Shown here piece by piece: positions 58,201 to 64,000 of a DNA stretch of 64,000 nucleotides; positions within the stretch are counted from its first letter, which is position 1, and every line of letters starts with the position of its first letter. The DNA lies in NCBI GenBank assembly GCA_037783415.1, contig JAZGTN010000070.1, forward strand, positions 12,345,001 to 12,409,000. The letters are read 5' to 3'. The stretch comes from Leptasterias polaris. Taxonomy: Eukaryota > Echinodermata > Asteroidea > Forcipulatida > Asteriidae. The translations under genes and the position numbers were made by a program. Below the pieces are notes generated by a model, which was given only the letters and a program-made list of their open reading frames with translations, ran no database searches and had not been told where the DNA came from.

Positions 58201-60168
58201 ACAAACGTAATCGATTTAAAAGTGCTTTTAAAAGAGCTCTCCTCTCCCATTATCTGGCATTCTCACTGTGGCTAGTCTGCACATGTTCTCTTTTTTTACT
58301 AATGTTTTGTAGTCAGCTGATGTTCTCTCTTTATATACATTACTTCACTTATTGTTGTTATTATTATTATTAATATTATTATAATATTAATGTTATCTTC
58401 ATCATTTTTGTCTTTGTCCAACCTGTCTGTTCTTCCTTTTAATGTTCCATGTTCTGTTTGTCTGTCCACTAGGCATCTCACCACAAGCCTCGGCTTGTAG
58501 ATAATGCCTCCATACTTATTAAATGTTCTGCCTTGTAAATATCGCTTCTTTGGTTACTTCTTTAAATCGATGTTTTGGCTATGTACTGTTTGGATGTTTC
58601 ATGAAGTATGCAAATAAATGTCAGTTTGAATTGAAATCCATCTGTTTCCACAATGTGCACAAATCATGCAGATGCGTTTTCACAAAATCGTTACAAGTTA
58701 CAAATTGAAACATGTTTTGTTTCTTTCACTGTGTGATTGTACCAACAACAAAAAGAAATCTGTAAAAGTTTAAGCGCAATCGGTCGTCGGAGTTTTAAAA
58801 AAATAGCCAAAAAATCCCCCTATTAATCTAGATAGATATATAGATTTGTTTTCTTATTTTATTATTATTATTTTTTTTAAATCGGCTTTTCGACCTGCGA
58901 GATCAAAACTAGTTGTTTACAAAAAGGTAACACTTCCAGCCAACATACTTCAAGGGAAGTTTTCCCACCATGATCTTCTTTGTACCCTTTAAAAGTAAGG
59001 CCTATGTGTAAGTCTGTGAACATGTATTATTTCCAATCTTACCAATGTTATGCACACCCTTTAAAGCTGGAGTAGATTTTTAAAATTAGCCTTTGTCAGC
59101 AGCGATCAGTCTGCAGTTGCCTTCCAGCCCATTTTGATTGATTACCCAAGTATCAAAGATCAATTTGTCAGAAATACTACAAGACAAGGTCATTCATTCA
59201 TTTCCCGTCTCAAACAAATGATATAGTTGACGTTTCGTTACCCGAGCCTAAGGATACATTACACCATGGGAAGAAGGGGTGGGGGATGGAAGAGTCAATT
59301 TATTTTCATCCTGTAGTTTTCAATTCAGACAATCCGCCGTATTAGTTAAAACGGCGAAAAACGTATTTGTTTTCAGGGATTTTGCGCACGCTCTCAAATG
59401 TGTTTATTTTGATTTCGGCGATCGAAATAAACAACTGGAAATTAGAATGCTATTTTTGCGACTCTGATGACAGTATTCAAGAAATTAGTGACCTGTAGGA
59501 TTGAACATTTTAATGAACCTTGTAGGCTAGCCAAGGGGCTTTCTGATTGGCGCTAATACGTTTTTATGTTTTATTTTGGCATTCAAAATAAACAGTTTTA
59601 AATCCAATTCCCTTTTTTTCTCCACTCTGATAACAATATTTCAGAAACACAACATTTTCTGAAGGTTTTGTATGAACATTATTCGCTAACCAGGGAGACT
59701 TTCGATTGGAACTAATCAATTTATATTTCGATGACGACAATCGAAATGAACAATGGCAAATACAAATGCAATTTTCTAATCTTTCAGAACTTCAGAATTA
59801 GCTCTAGTTTCTCGATGATCTGTTCTGATATTTTGTTTCATTTTTGTATCACTTACTCTTCCTTTAAAAAAAAACTAATATCATTCATTGTTTCCTTACA
59901 CTAATTTTCTACTTTATAATCAGTTCAATATTTCATATCAAGTTGTATTTACGAGACATTGTCTGACTTCACGATATTTAAGAAAATATAGTAACAATAA
60001 CATACAATAAACAAATACAAATACAAAAAAATAGAAACACGAAAGAAATTGATACTTAATAACAATTATACTTCGTTTTTTTATATTCTAACTTACAGTT
60101 GAGTAAGCTGTGTTAAACCTCGGAAGGTCCCACGACGAAGTGACGTCATACTGTTTTCCAAAATAGTC
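39045..60168 (-). CDS. Leucine-rich-repeat GPCR (relaxin-receptor / GRL101-like), 5' incomplete
   Basis: This is a cell-surface rhodopsin-family receptor with an LRR ectodomain, a type C LGR. Nine exons were joined: eight LRR exons of exactly 72 nt (60168-60097, 57428-57357, 54997-54926, 50063-49992, 45300-45229, 43348-43277, 42507-42436, 41376-41305) and the 7TM exon (40269-39045). All eight introns are GT-AG and phase 2, so each exon is one swappable 24-residue repeat. About 600 residues are visible. Upstream exons (signal peptide, LRR cap, any LDLa modules) are missing: they may lie beyond 64000 or be unrecognised in 60.2-64 kb. Ligand and G protein cannot be inferred. RXFP1/2-like features include WTVVFILPINSSLNPYLYTI in TM7 and FCCWMPI in TM6. 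I am sure of the class but not of the exact orthologue. Confidence 0.92.
40306..41097. repeat. Higher-order minisatellite, ~30-bp unit
   Basis: About 25 copies of a unit near 30 bp (GATACCCTGGGAATACAC plus AAGACATTTTACA and variants) fill the last intron of the receptor. They are arranged as two direct blocks. Block 1 (40306-40651) and block 2 (40652-41097) both open with AGGAAACAGGTTAGACAATT and close with CCTTGGAAACTTAG then TTTTCCCCACAACTAGG. Block 2 has about 100 bp more unit copies. The array ends 36 bp from the acceptor of the 7TM exon. The long plus-strand ORFs across it are repeat artefacts. Confidence 0.9.
41305..41376 (-). CDS. LRR exon 8 (last repeat before the hinge)
   Basis: This is a 72-nt phase-2 exon (acceptor ATCAG, donor GTAAGT) that encodes NILQAKLKSPSQGLLNGI then NNLSS. 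It is less canonical than the others (Leu in place of the usual Phe), as often seen for the terminal repeat, but length, phase and splice sites all fit. Confidence 0.82.
41945..42372 (+). mobile_element. tRNA-derived SINE, diverged 5' end
   Basis: Its head retains CTGGTGTTTCTGTTCAGCAG and the B box GTGGGTTCGAGTTCC, nearly identical to the intact SINE at 57528. The body differs (GGATGGGACGTAAAGCCG, TTGGTCCCGTGTGTTGTG, AAGAACCCAGTGCAC) and the tail is GAGCGCTATATAAG followed by TTATTA repeats. It lies in the intron between LRR exons 7 and 8. Confidence 0.75.
42436..42507 (-). CDS. LRR exon 7
   Basis: This is a 72-nt phase-2 exon with acceptor AATTCAG and donor GTGAGT. The peptide PLQHIEPDAFKELANLLTL fits the LxxIxxxAFxxLxxLxxL repeat. 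Confidence 0.92.
42695..42895. mobile_element. MITE family B copy in receptor intron
   Basis: GGTCCATTATGACCCAGGGT, AAATGACCCAGAAATTGG and GGGACCAGGGTCAATTCTCA match the family. Just upstream is an AAATA-rich simple repeat (42400-42430). Downstream, (CAAA)n-type repeats run about 43010-43145. Confidence 0.6.
43277..43348 (-). CDS. LRR exon 6
   Basis: This is a 72-nt phase-2 exon with acceptor TTGACAG and donor GTAAGT. DLGNNSVSELRAGTFAGM followed by PNLQIL is a canonical animal LRR. Confidence 0.94.
43406..43816. mobile_element. MITE family C copy
   Basis: It is bounded by AAAGTGAGGGTTATAGTG and ACTAAAGGTACACTTTT. The inside carries a short inverted repeat (TTCATTCTGAGAAATG / TTTTCTCAGATTGTG), then GGATTATTCCTTCCCGCATG and CATCCTTTTCAACAGGTTAG. 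The same layout is found at 46698-46991 and 56693-57316. Confidence 0.65.
44145..46285. repeat. Duplicated intron blocks around LRR exon 5
   Basis: A block at about 44275-44600 (GATGTTCGCTTG, TTGCATTCAGCTGCCACTGA, GGAATGAGACACTGAACG) is repeated in the same orientation at about 45960-46285 with moderate divergence. A second pair, GGCTACAGCTACCCTTTAGA (44145) and GGCTACAGCTAGGCCTACCC (44880), repeats similarly. One block lies on each side of LRR exon 5, consistent with tandem duplication of exon plus intron. Confidence 0.6.
45229..45300 (-). CDS. LRR exon 5
   Basis: This is a 72-nt phase-2 exon with acceptor TGCCAG and donor GTAAGT. NLVNNNITEIEPGAFNGL then DNIVYL is a canonical LRR with a conserved Asn ladder. 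Confidence 0.94.
46698..46991. mobile_element. MITE family C copy
   Basis: It runs from AAAGGGAGGGTTTAACTTTGG to ACCAAAGGTATACTT, so the ends are inverted. The GTTAGTTTTATTGTATTA and AACTGAACGGTTCCATAAAC words are shared with 43406 and 56693. An upstream fragment (46555-46630) with AATATGAGAAAGGC / CTTCTCTCATATTG resembles the family's inner inverted repeat. Confidence 0.65.
47148..47265. repeat. Copy of a segment from the 37.9-kb duplication field
   Basis: CCCCATTGGTTTTTACACGA, AAGCATGGACACCCTCGCTA and TTTCAATGGGTAGAAACGCT align with 37905-38015. No element ends were identified. The segments on either side (46992-47147 and 47266-47866) show nothing clear. Confidence 0.55.
47867..48230. repeat. 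Tandem duplication, two ~165-bp units
   Basis: Units begin TTGTGCTTTTGATGATA at about 47869 and 48068 and share ATGTCATGAGAAAGATATTG and ATAGGTAGAAT.ACATGCA. The period is about 200 bp including a non-matching spacer. Confidence 0.75.
48721..48750. repeat. Perfect 13-bp-stem hairpin
   Basis: TAGCTGTTCCGAC and GTCGGAACAGCTA are separated by the 4-base loop CTAT. It abuts the left edge of the inner foldback. Confidence 0.9.
48750..49415. repeat. Inner foldback rich in GACGTC palindromes
   Basis: The left arm starts AATAAAGCGTTTGGTTTC and the right arm ends with its complement. The arms (about 300 bp each) pair through TAAGAACATGCGTTTGTATC, TTAGACGTCTTATACACG and CAAAAGACGTCTTTATCC. More than fifteen GACGTC or near-GACGTC sites recur at spacings of about 25-35 bp (AAATGACGTCTTTT, AAAAGACGTCTT). 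It is non-coding and probably a separate element inserted in, or captured by, the outer foldback. Confidence 0.8.
49992..50063 (-). CDS. LRR exon 4
   Basis: This is a 72-nt phase-2 exon with acceptor TTTTACAG and donor GTAAGC. VENSISTLQSGVFNGLHSL fits the repeat. It lies only about 100 bp from the right end of the nested foldback element (48266-49888). Confidence 0.93.
50139..50240 (+). mobile_element. SINE head (tRNA-derived)
   Basis: GTGGCCGAGCAGTCAAGC (A-box-like) and GGATTCGAGTCTC (B-box-like) lie 40 bp apart, followed by CCTAGCCACTTG. It is diverged, truncated at the 3' side and followed by other repeat sequence. Confidence 0.6.
50262..50400 (-). mobile_element. MITE family A fragment, inverted
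   Basis: AAGTAACAAACCTGTGAAAA, GACTCAATTGGTCATCAAAG and GGGAGAAAAATAGC match the inverted family A middle part. Confidence 0.5.
50755..50990 (+). mobile_element. SINE body fragment
   Basis: GGATGGGACGTCAAACCG, TTGGTCCCGTGTGTCGTG, AAGAACCCAGTAC and AACGGGTTCGCC align with the body of the SINE at 41945-42372. The head may be the piece at 50139-50240, separated by about 500 bp of inserted sequence. Confidence 0.6.
50991..52157. other. Receptor intron, no feature recognised
   Basis: Only chance ORFs and short homopolymers occur. Confidence 0.4.
52158..52408. repeat. 108-bp tandem repeat, 2.3 copies
   Basis: TATCAACGTTGATTTAGTTA recurs at 52158 and 52266, and in truncated form at 52374, a period of 108 bp. 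The first two units are almost identical. Confidence 0.9.
52409..54734. other. Receptor intron, mostly featureless
   Basis: It contains a short (GT)n tract (52885-52903), a TTG-rich tract (53595-53630) and at about 53895-53960 a sequence (CACCACAAGCC, TCTAGAAGATGCCTC) like the LINE 3' UTR at 58470-58510. No exon of 72 nt with LRR coding was found, although LRR exons 3 and 4 are 4.9 kb apart. Confidence 0.4.
54735..54892 (+). mobile_element. 158-bp TA-flanked MITE, copy 1
   Basis: It is a near-palindrome with arms ACCGATCCATTAAGC...CCAATCACAGCCGCG and the complement, flanked by TA on both sides. The size and ends equal those of the copy at 61366-61523, which is in the opposite orientation. 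Confidence 0.85.
54926..54997 (-). CDS. LRR exon 3
   Basis: This is a 72-nt phase-2 exon with acceptor TTCACAG and donor GTAAGT. QLSGNNLELIYPGTFQEL then TSLKHL is a canonical LRR. A 158-bp MITE ends 33 bp downstream of its donor. Confidence 0.94.
55589..55702. repeat. Short foldback
   Basis: GGTTCCAAGTCTGTGATCGT and ACGATCACAGACTTGGGAAC form 20-bp arms around a ~75-bp loop. A family-B-like TTTTTGGGTCGGCCCTGAGC lies just to its left (55564-55583). Confidence 0.75.
55703..56284. other. No feature recognised
   Basis: The sequence holds only short ORFs and an A run near 55910. Confidence 0.4.
56285..56382. repeat. Short foldback
   Basis: TCAAGTCTGAGATTGCG and CGCAATCTCAGACTTGA form 17-bp arms around a ~64-bp loop. 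A family B fragment (CAGGTCCATTGTGACCC, TTCAATTCCGACCCC) follows at 56386-56475. Confidence 0.75.
56693..57316. mobile_element. MITE family C copy split by a foldback
   Basis: It runs from AAAGGGAGGGTATACCTTCG to ACCAAAGGTATACTTTG, which are inverted ends. The inside right half (TTTCAATCTGAGAATCG, AACTTTCTCAGATTGTG, GGATTATTCTTCCATGGG) matches 43406-43816. A palindromic element (56755-57022) sits within it. Confidence 0.7.
56755..57022. mobile_element. Palindromic foldback inserted in the family C MITE
   Basis: Long near-perfect arms (TAGACCGTATCGAATATGAC through ACATGGCGTCTGTGAGCGTG and GAAATCAAACCAGGAACGCT) meet a ~50-bp GC-rich loop (GACGCGTTTAGACGCGC). It is flanked by TA / TATA on both sides. 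It is non-coding. Confidence 0.8.
57357..57428 (-). CDS. LRR exon 2
   Basis: This is a 72-nt phase-2 exon with acceptor TTGAATAG and donor GTAAGT. ADIPLRYIEQGAFQDLTSL fits the repeat. A MITE family C copy ends about 40 bp downstream of its donor. Confidence 0.93.
57528..57884 (+). mobile_element. Intact tRNA-derived SINE
   Basis: The head has tRNA-Leu/Ser-like promoter boxes: A box TGGCCGAGCGGTTAAG and B box GGGTTCGAGTCCC. The body starts CCCTGAGCAAGACACTTAAC. The 3' part ends AAAGCGCGATATAAATCC and a TTATTA tail. A 7-bp direct repeat, AATTCAG (57521-57527 and 57885-57891), marks the insertion. It lies in the intron between LRR exons 1 and 2. Confidence 0.88.
58180..58640 (+). mobile_element. 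LINE 3' end fragment
   Basis: The first codons (KRNRFKSAFKRALLSHY, then stop) resemble the C-terminal tail of a LINE reverse transcriptase. A T-rich 3' UTR with CACCACAAGCCTCGGCTTGT follows and ends near AATAAATGTCAGTTTGAATTG. It is 5'-truncated; no duplication was identified. The upstream bases 57892-58179 show nothing. Confidence 0.5.
58735..59062 (-). mobile_element. MITE family A copy, inverted
   Basis: GTAAAAGTTTAAGCGCAATC, GGTCGTCGGAGT, TTCAAGGGAAGTTTTCCCAC and CCAATGTTATGCACACCCTT match the inverted family consensus. The outer left end is eroded. Confidence 0.7.
59063..60096. other. Receptor intron, no feature recognised
   Basis: Only chance ORFs are present. A GATTGGCGCTAATACG / GATTGGAACTAATCA pair suggests a faint old duplication (59550 and 59706). 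Confidence 0.4.
60097..60168 (-). CDS. LRR exon 1 (first one recognised)
   Basis: This is a 72-nt phase-2 exon with acceptor TTGCCAG and donor GTAAGT. LENSMTSLRRGTFRGLTQL fits the repeat. Its acceptor requires a further 5' exon ending with two codon bases. I could not find that exon in 60.2-64 kb. Confidence 0.93.
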
Positions 60169-60821
60169 CTGGCAAGCAAAAACAAAATGTATACACATTA
60201 TACGAAATGTTCACCTCTAAGCCATCCCTTCTGCGGAGTGACGCACTTGAATATATTATTTTTTATCATAGTGAGCCATCTTGCTTTTATTGCGTTCAAT
60301 CAAATGAAATCAAACCTTTGATTGAAGGGAAAGTAGACTATAGTCTCTCGATATCAAATAAGAATTGGAACACTTTCCATCAGACCGGTCTATCCATTCG
60401 TCACTGGCATGGGATAAGTTGAAATTGTGCAAAACAATATACATATACATATATATGTATACCAATGTATAAATAACTAATTAACTAAATTAATAAACAA
60501 ATAAAGAAGGATTTCGCAGTAGCTAACCCCACCTTTCTTCTTTGTGGACCCTGACTCGAATCCAGCCCTCGACTGAAGCTAAACACGGCAACTGAGTTTT
60601 CACCAAGGCAAACTCAGGAAGTTTTCTCGAGCATTATAAATTTTATATATAACCACACACTCGCTTTGTCGTACTTTTTGGTCCCAATGTTTAACTAACG
60701 TGTGCGAATCTGCCAAGGTAACGTACTCTAAGTGACAGGATGATAGCTCAATCGACATCACAGTGTTGTTTACAGAACAAAAAAGTGTTGCTGTTTTCCA
60801 GCATATGGATTTCTCATCCTT
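60169..60821. other. Upstream of LRR exon 1, no exon recognised
   Basis: I looked for a further phase-2 donor, an LRR cap or LDLa cysteine pattern on the minus strand and found none. Confidence 0.4.
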
Positions 60822-61170
60822 AAAGGGCGTGTACAACATTGGCAATTGCCAATGACCTGTATCCACACTTGATGTGACCCAACATATACATGAAATAACA
60901 AACCTGTGAAAGTTTAAGCTCAATCAATCTTCGGAGTCATGAGAAAACAGTGAAAAAAAACCTTATATGTTTTAACTTTTTTTTCAAACATCAGATTTTA
61001 TCCTGCAGGATAAAGACTATTGTTTAACTCATTTCCTAAAAACTATGGCATTTCAAGCAAAACTATTTCAAGGGAAGTTTTCCACCATGACCATCTTTAT
61101 ACCATGTAAGTTATGTGCAAATCTGTGAACATTTATATTTTCAATCTTACCAATGTTGTACACACCCTTT
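60822..61170 (-). mobile_element. MITE family A, best-preserved copy
   Basis: It is 349 bp long, with AAAGGGCGTGTACAACATTG at one end and CAATGTTGTACACACCCTTT at the other, so the terminal inverted repeats are nearly perfect. TTAA-type context on both sides suggests a TA duplication. It is non-coding. Confidence 0.82.
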
Positions 61171-61365
61171 AATCACAGGATAATTTATTTGACACTTTTT
61201 TTTTCTTCAAAAACATAATACCATGTTGCCGCTGATCAACCTTGGGATCAACACAGGATCAACAGTGGTAGAAATTGCACACACACAAAAATTGAGAGAG
61301 AAAGATTGTTCAATCCACTATTGAACGAAATCATAAACTGCCATATCCATCTAGCCAGACAAATA

Positions 61366-61523
61366 CACCGATCCATTAAGCCACGCCCATTTCTCATTGA
61401 CCAATCACAACCGCGAAATCTGATCACCATTTGAGCCGTTTGGTGATCTTTGCACTAATGTTGATCAGGTTTCGCGGCTGTGATTGGTCAACTCGTAAGG
61501 AGGCGGGGCTTAATGGATCGATC
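61366..61523 (-). mobile_element. 158-bp TA-flanked MITE, copy 2 (inverted)
   Basis: This is the reverse complement of 54735-54892 with few differences. It starts CACCGATCCATTAAGC, ends GGATCGATC, and is flanked by TA on both sides. An ORF running through it is a shadow. Confidence 0.85.
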
Positions 61524-61867
61524 TATTACCCATGCAGTACAAGTTTACAGCTCGAATGTCCGTTTCACTCAATAAGCCCATCGCTCCTTCATTTCTATCT
61601 TGTGTTGGTTTATCCAGTCATGAAATTACGGCCTCGTCTCCACGCTGTCGACGATTTCTCCTGCCCACTTCCTCTCCCCTCTAACTGTTTTTCAAAGTAC
61701 CTGAACCACCCGGGTATCGTATTCGATGACATTGTTATACTTTATTTCTCGACAATACTGTTTAGAAGAAAACCGAGACGTGTGTTAAAGTAACCGATTC
61801 AGTGTACTGCTGAAATGCAAGTGTGTGTTTTGCCTTCCAATTGACCAATATCTATGGTGATTGACCA

Positions 61868-61992
61868 ATGTTCCGACACCCCTTTGTTCTGTTCCGATAC
61901 GATACCCCTTTGTGGTCCTTACGTTGGGGTTATTTTGAGAGTTACGGTAAGGGTTAGAGTGAGGAAATTACATAGGGGGTGTCGGAACATAG
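61868..61992. repeat. Short inverted-repeat element
   Basis: ATGTTCCGACACCCC on the left and GGGGTGTCGGAACAT on the right bracket a ~95-bp core with GGTAAGGGTTAGAG. It is related to 30885-31003. Confidence 0.75.
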
Positions 61993-62329
61993 GTGGTACT
62001 TACACTTCGCTTTAAAAGAGGACTTGCTCAGGTTGTTGAAGAGAAAACATTCTCTGTTGTTTATATCCCCGTGGATCCCAGTTTGAGTTTCTCTCTTGTG
62101 TAGGTGCCGTTTATGTTTAGCTTCAGTTAGTTTCAGGACTACATCTAACATTCTTGTTTTTCCCGCCAACATCGTAATTACGTCATCGTACTAATTTTAG
62201 TTATAAACCACAATTTACTTTGTCGTTTTAAAGTAGGCGTGCAATACTTTTATCCGTGACACAATACCTTATCAAGCGGTACAAATTTGCAGATGTAAAG
62301 AATACGGTGGCCACTTTAGGAGCACCGTA

Positions 62330-63180
62330 CATACATGCCGGCTTCAATATTCATGACAAAATTTGCGACTTGTGCCCAAAGACTAGTGCCCCTTATATTC
62401 AAAACTAAGCCCGCGATATTCTAAAACTGGGTCCCTAGTCGCAAACCCAATAAGGCGTGAAGTTGCTGATAATTATCAATTTTACGCCTCGTTGAGTTTG
62501 CACTTTGGTCGTAGTCGAATATTTCAGTCATGAATAATGTCGTCAATACTCACGACTTGGGAGTCCAAGTCGTGAAATTTGTCGTAAATAACGGCGTCAT
62601 TGTTCACAACTTTTTGAGCAAAATTTAAATTTTGTCATAGCATTGGCGTCAACATTCAAGACCTGAGGCACAAGTCATGAACTTTGTCGTAAATAATTGC
62701 GTCAATATTAACGACCTATAGGGCGTAAATTTCAACACCGTCACAGATGCACCAACACAATGTTGCAACAACAATGGAAGAGTAATCGGGAAAAAACAAA
62801 AACACGCAAAGCTACTTGGCACGAATTGTTCACTACGTATAGATAGGTTGCAGTATGACGTAAGTCGGCCATCTTTACGGGCAATTTGGAACACACAGTC
62901 CCGCGTTACGCGTGAGAACGGCGTGCAGCACGCGCACATTTCACAAAACTCATTGCGTGATTGGTTAGTAAACGACGCGGCTGCGTTAATATTTAGAGCG
63001 CTTGACGCGCCTGCAAGCCAAAATGCGATTTGCCCGTAAAGATGGCGTCTACTGAGAACTATCTATATAGGCCTACGGTCAAAAACAACGGTAAGTCGTA
63101 ATTATCACGACTTGTGCACAAGTTGTAAATAATGGCTTCAATCTTCATGGCTTTGGGGCACAATTCTTGAACATTTTCAA
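62330..63180. repeat. Degenerate ~60-bp tandem repeat field
   Basis: Units of the form GTCGTAAATAA..GCGTCAAT..TCACGACTTG recur about every 55-65 bp at 62520-62740 and again at 63090-63170. Older units are visible back to about 62340. The field is split by an inserted foldback at 62839-63068. Confidence 0.65.
62839..63068. mobile_element. Foldback MITE inside the 60-bp repeat field
   Basis: It has TATAGATAGGTTG and GGCCATCTTTACGGGCAA on the left, and TTTGCCCGTAAAGATGGC and ACTATCTATA on the right. The loop is GC-rich, with CGCG-containing words (ACGCGTGAG, GACGCGGC, GACGCGCC). TA flanks are likely. It is non-coding. Confidence 0.75.
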
Positions 63181-63729
63181 GTACCAAAATTACAGCACAA
63201 GAGTAATCAAATTTTAAACAAATATACATACAAAGCCACTTGGCACGTTTTCTTCGCGTCGTACGGTAAAAAAAATATATATAATATTGAAAAATTATTT
63301 GGTTGACTGCCGTGCTTAAAACAATTCTTGTCGGATCTCTTTCTGACACTCGCCGTCAACTTTCTTGGATGGAATCCTCGATAAAAGCTGCTTGTTCCTA
63401 TTATTCACCATTAAATGCGAGCTTTCGGTTACAGCTCGCGGCGAATAAACTTGATTATCGAGTGCTCTTGGCGCCTGCAATACATCTGTATTATTCGCAC
63501 AAAGTCAGTATCTCGAAGGGAGAGAAACACAAATTGTGATTGCAGTTAGTAAGGATTTGATACCATTGCCGTTCAACACTGACGGCAGGAAAGGGAAGAG
63601 GACCGGGGCAGTGACGAGCAAATGATTGATTTTTGGGCGGGTTTGAAGGACGAAAATCTGTTTCTCTTTGTGTCCTCTGCCTGGGAAATAAAGGCAGTTT
63701 TTCCCGTTGAGCTTTGAGTCTCTTGAGTT
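63181..63729. other. No feature recognised
   Basis: Only short ORFs are present and no repeat ends were found. Confidence 0.4.
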
Positions 63730-64000
63730 GATAATAATAATAATAATATAGAACATTTATAATGCGCACAAATCCGCCAAAAACGCCCATGATCATAAAA
63801 ACAAAAGCAACATACACAAGTACATAATAGCAAACAAGATGCAATCATATGATTTACAAATGGAAAAACAGAATAAGCATTTACACATGATCCCGACCAT
63901 AAGCGCTTTGCATGAGATGTGTGTTAACCTGTTTTTGAATGTCTCAAGTGATTGAGAAGTGCGAATACTATAGGGAAGTGCGTTCCATAACCGGAAGAGA
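63730..64000 (-). mobile_element. LINE 3' end, cut by the window edge
   Basis: On the minus strand the peptide LWNALPYSIRTSQSLETFKN followed by RLTHISCKAL is the typical C-terminal tail of a CR1/L2/RTE-like reverse transcriptase. A short 3' UTR and a TTATTA tail at 63730-63749 follow. The element continues beyond 64000. It is a different family from the LINE at 2139-3250, whose tail is GAATT repeats. Confidence 0.7.

Noticed and set aside
61954..62172. Additional upstream receptor exon with donor GTAAGT near 62004
   Set aside because: The only open frame leaves one base at the donor, not the two that LRR exon 1 needs; the frame leaving two bases has a stop. The region also overlaps a short inverted-repeat element.

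Overview
The window is AT-rich animal nuclear DNA. It has spliced genes with GT-AG introns, SINE and LINE 3' ends, and very many short non-autonomous DNA transposons. The two clear genes, their intron structure and the repeat style fit a marine invertebrate deuterostome, most likely an echinoderm. That organism call is an inference; no rRNA, mitochondrial or other marker is present.

Two real genes were reconstructed exon by exon, both on the minus strand. (1) A complete cathepsin C / dipeptidyl peptidase 1 gene (CTSC) occupies 14180-30180. It has seven exons, all junctions are in phase, and it predicts 471 residues with signal peptide, exclusion domain and the Cys266-His412-Asn437 catalytic set. 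(2) A leucine-rich-repeat G-protein-coupled receptor (LGR type C; relaxin-receptor / GRL101-like) occupies 39045-60168 and continues 5' beyond the window or into unrecognised sequence. Eight LRR exons, each exactly 72 nt and all phase 2, feed into one large exon that encodes the hinge, seven membrane helices and the C-tail. The two genes are unrelated; the protease acts in lysosomes or granules and the receptor at the cell surface.

Layout. 1-10 kb: decayed minus-strand coding pieces of unknown origin, one cut by a 5'-truncated LINE with a target-site duplication, plus a 929-bp hAT-type element built from CGAGTC hexamers. 10-14 kb: sparse DNA with a 134-bp sister element built from GGTCTC hexamers. 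14-30 kb: CTSC, whose introns hold an 866-bp hAT-like element, a 714-bp Harbinger-like element and several MITEs. 30-39 kb: intergenic DNA with MITEs, foldbacks and a block of local duplications. 39-60 kb: the LRR receptor, whose introns hold a minisatellite, SINEs, MITE copies, intron-block duplications and a 1.6-kb nested foldback element (48266-49888). 60-64 kb: MITEs, a degenerate ~60-bp repeat field and a LINE 3' end.

The most unusual theme is that two unrelated transposon groups keep their terminal sequences while the short tandem repeat inside them differs from copy to copy. One group has hAT-like CAGTGTTG ends carrying CGAGTC or GGTCTC (possibly also CGAGTA). The other has GGAGCCCCTAAAGGGACA ends carrying either a 21-bp palindromic unit or a different unit of about 22 bp. 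No prokaryotic-style system, CRISPR array or viral genome was seen.
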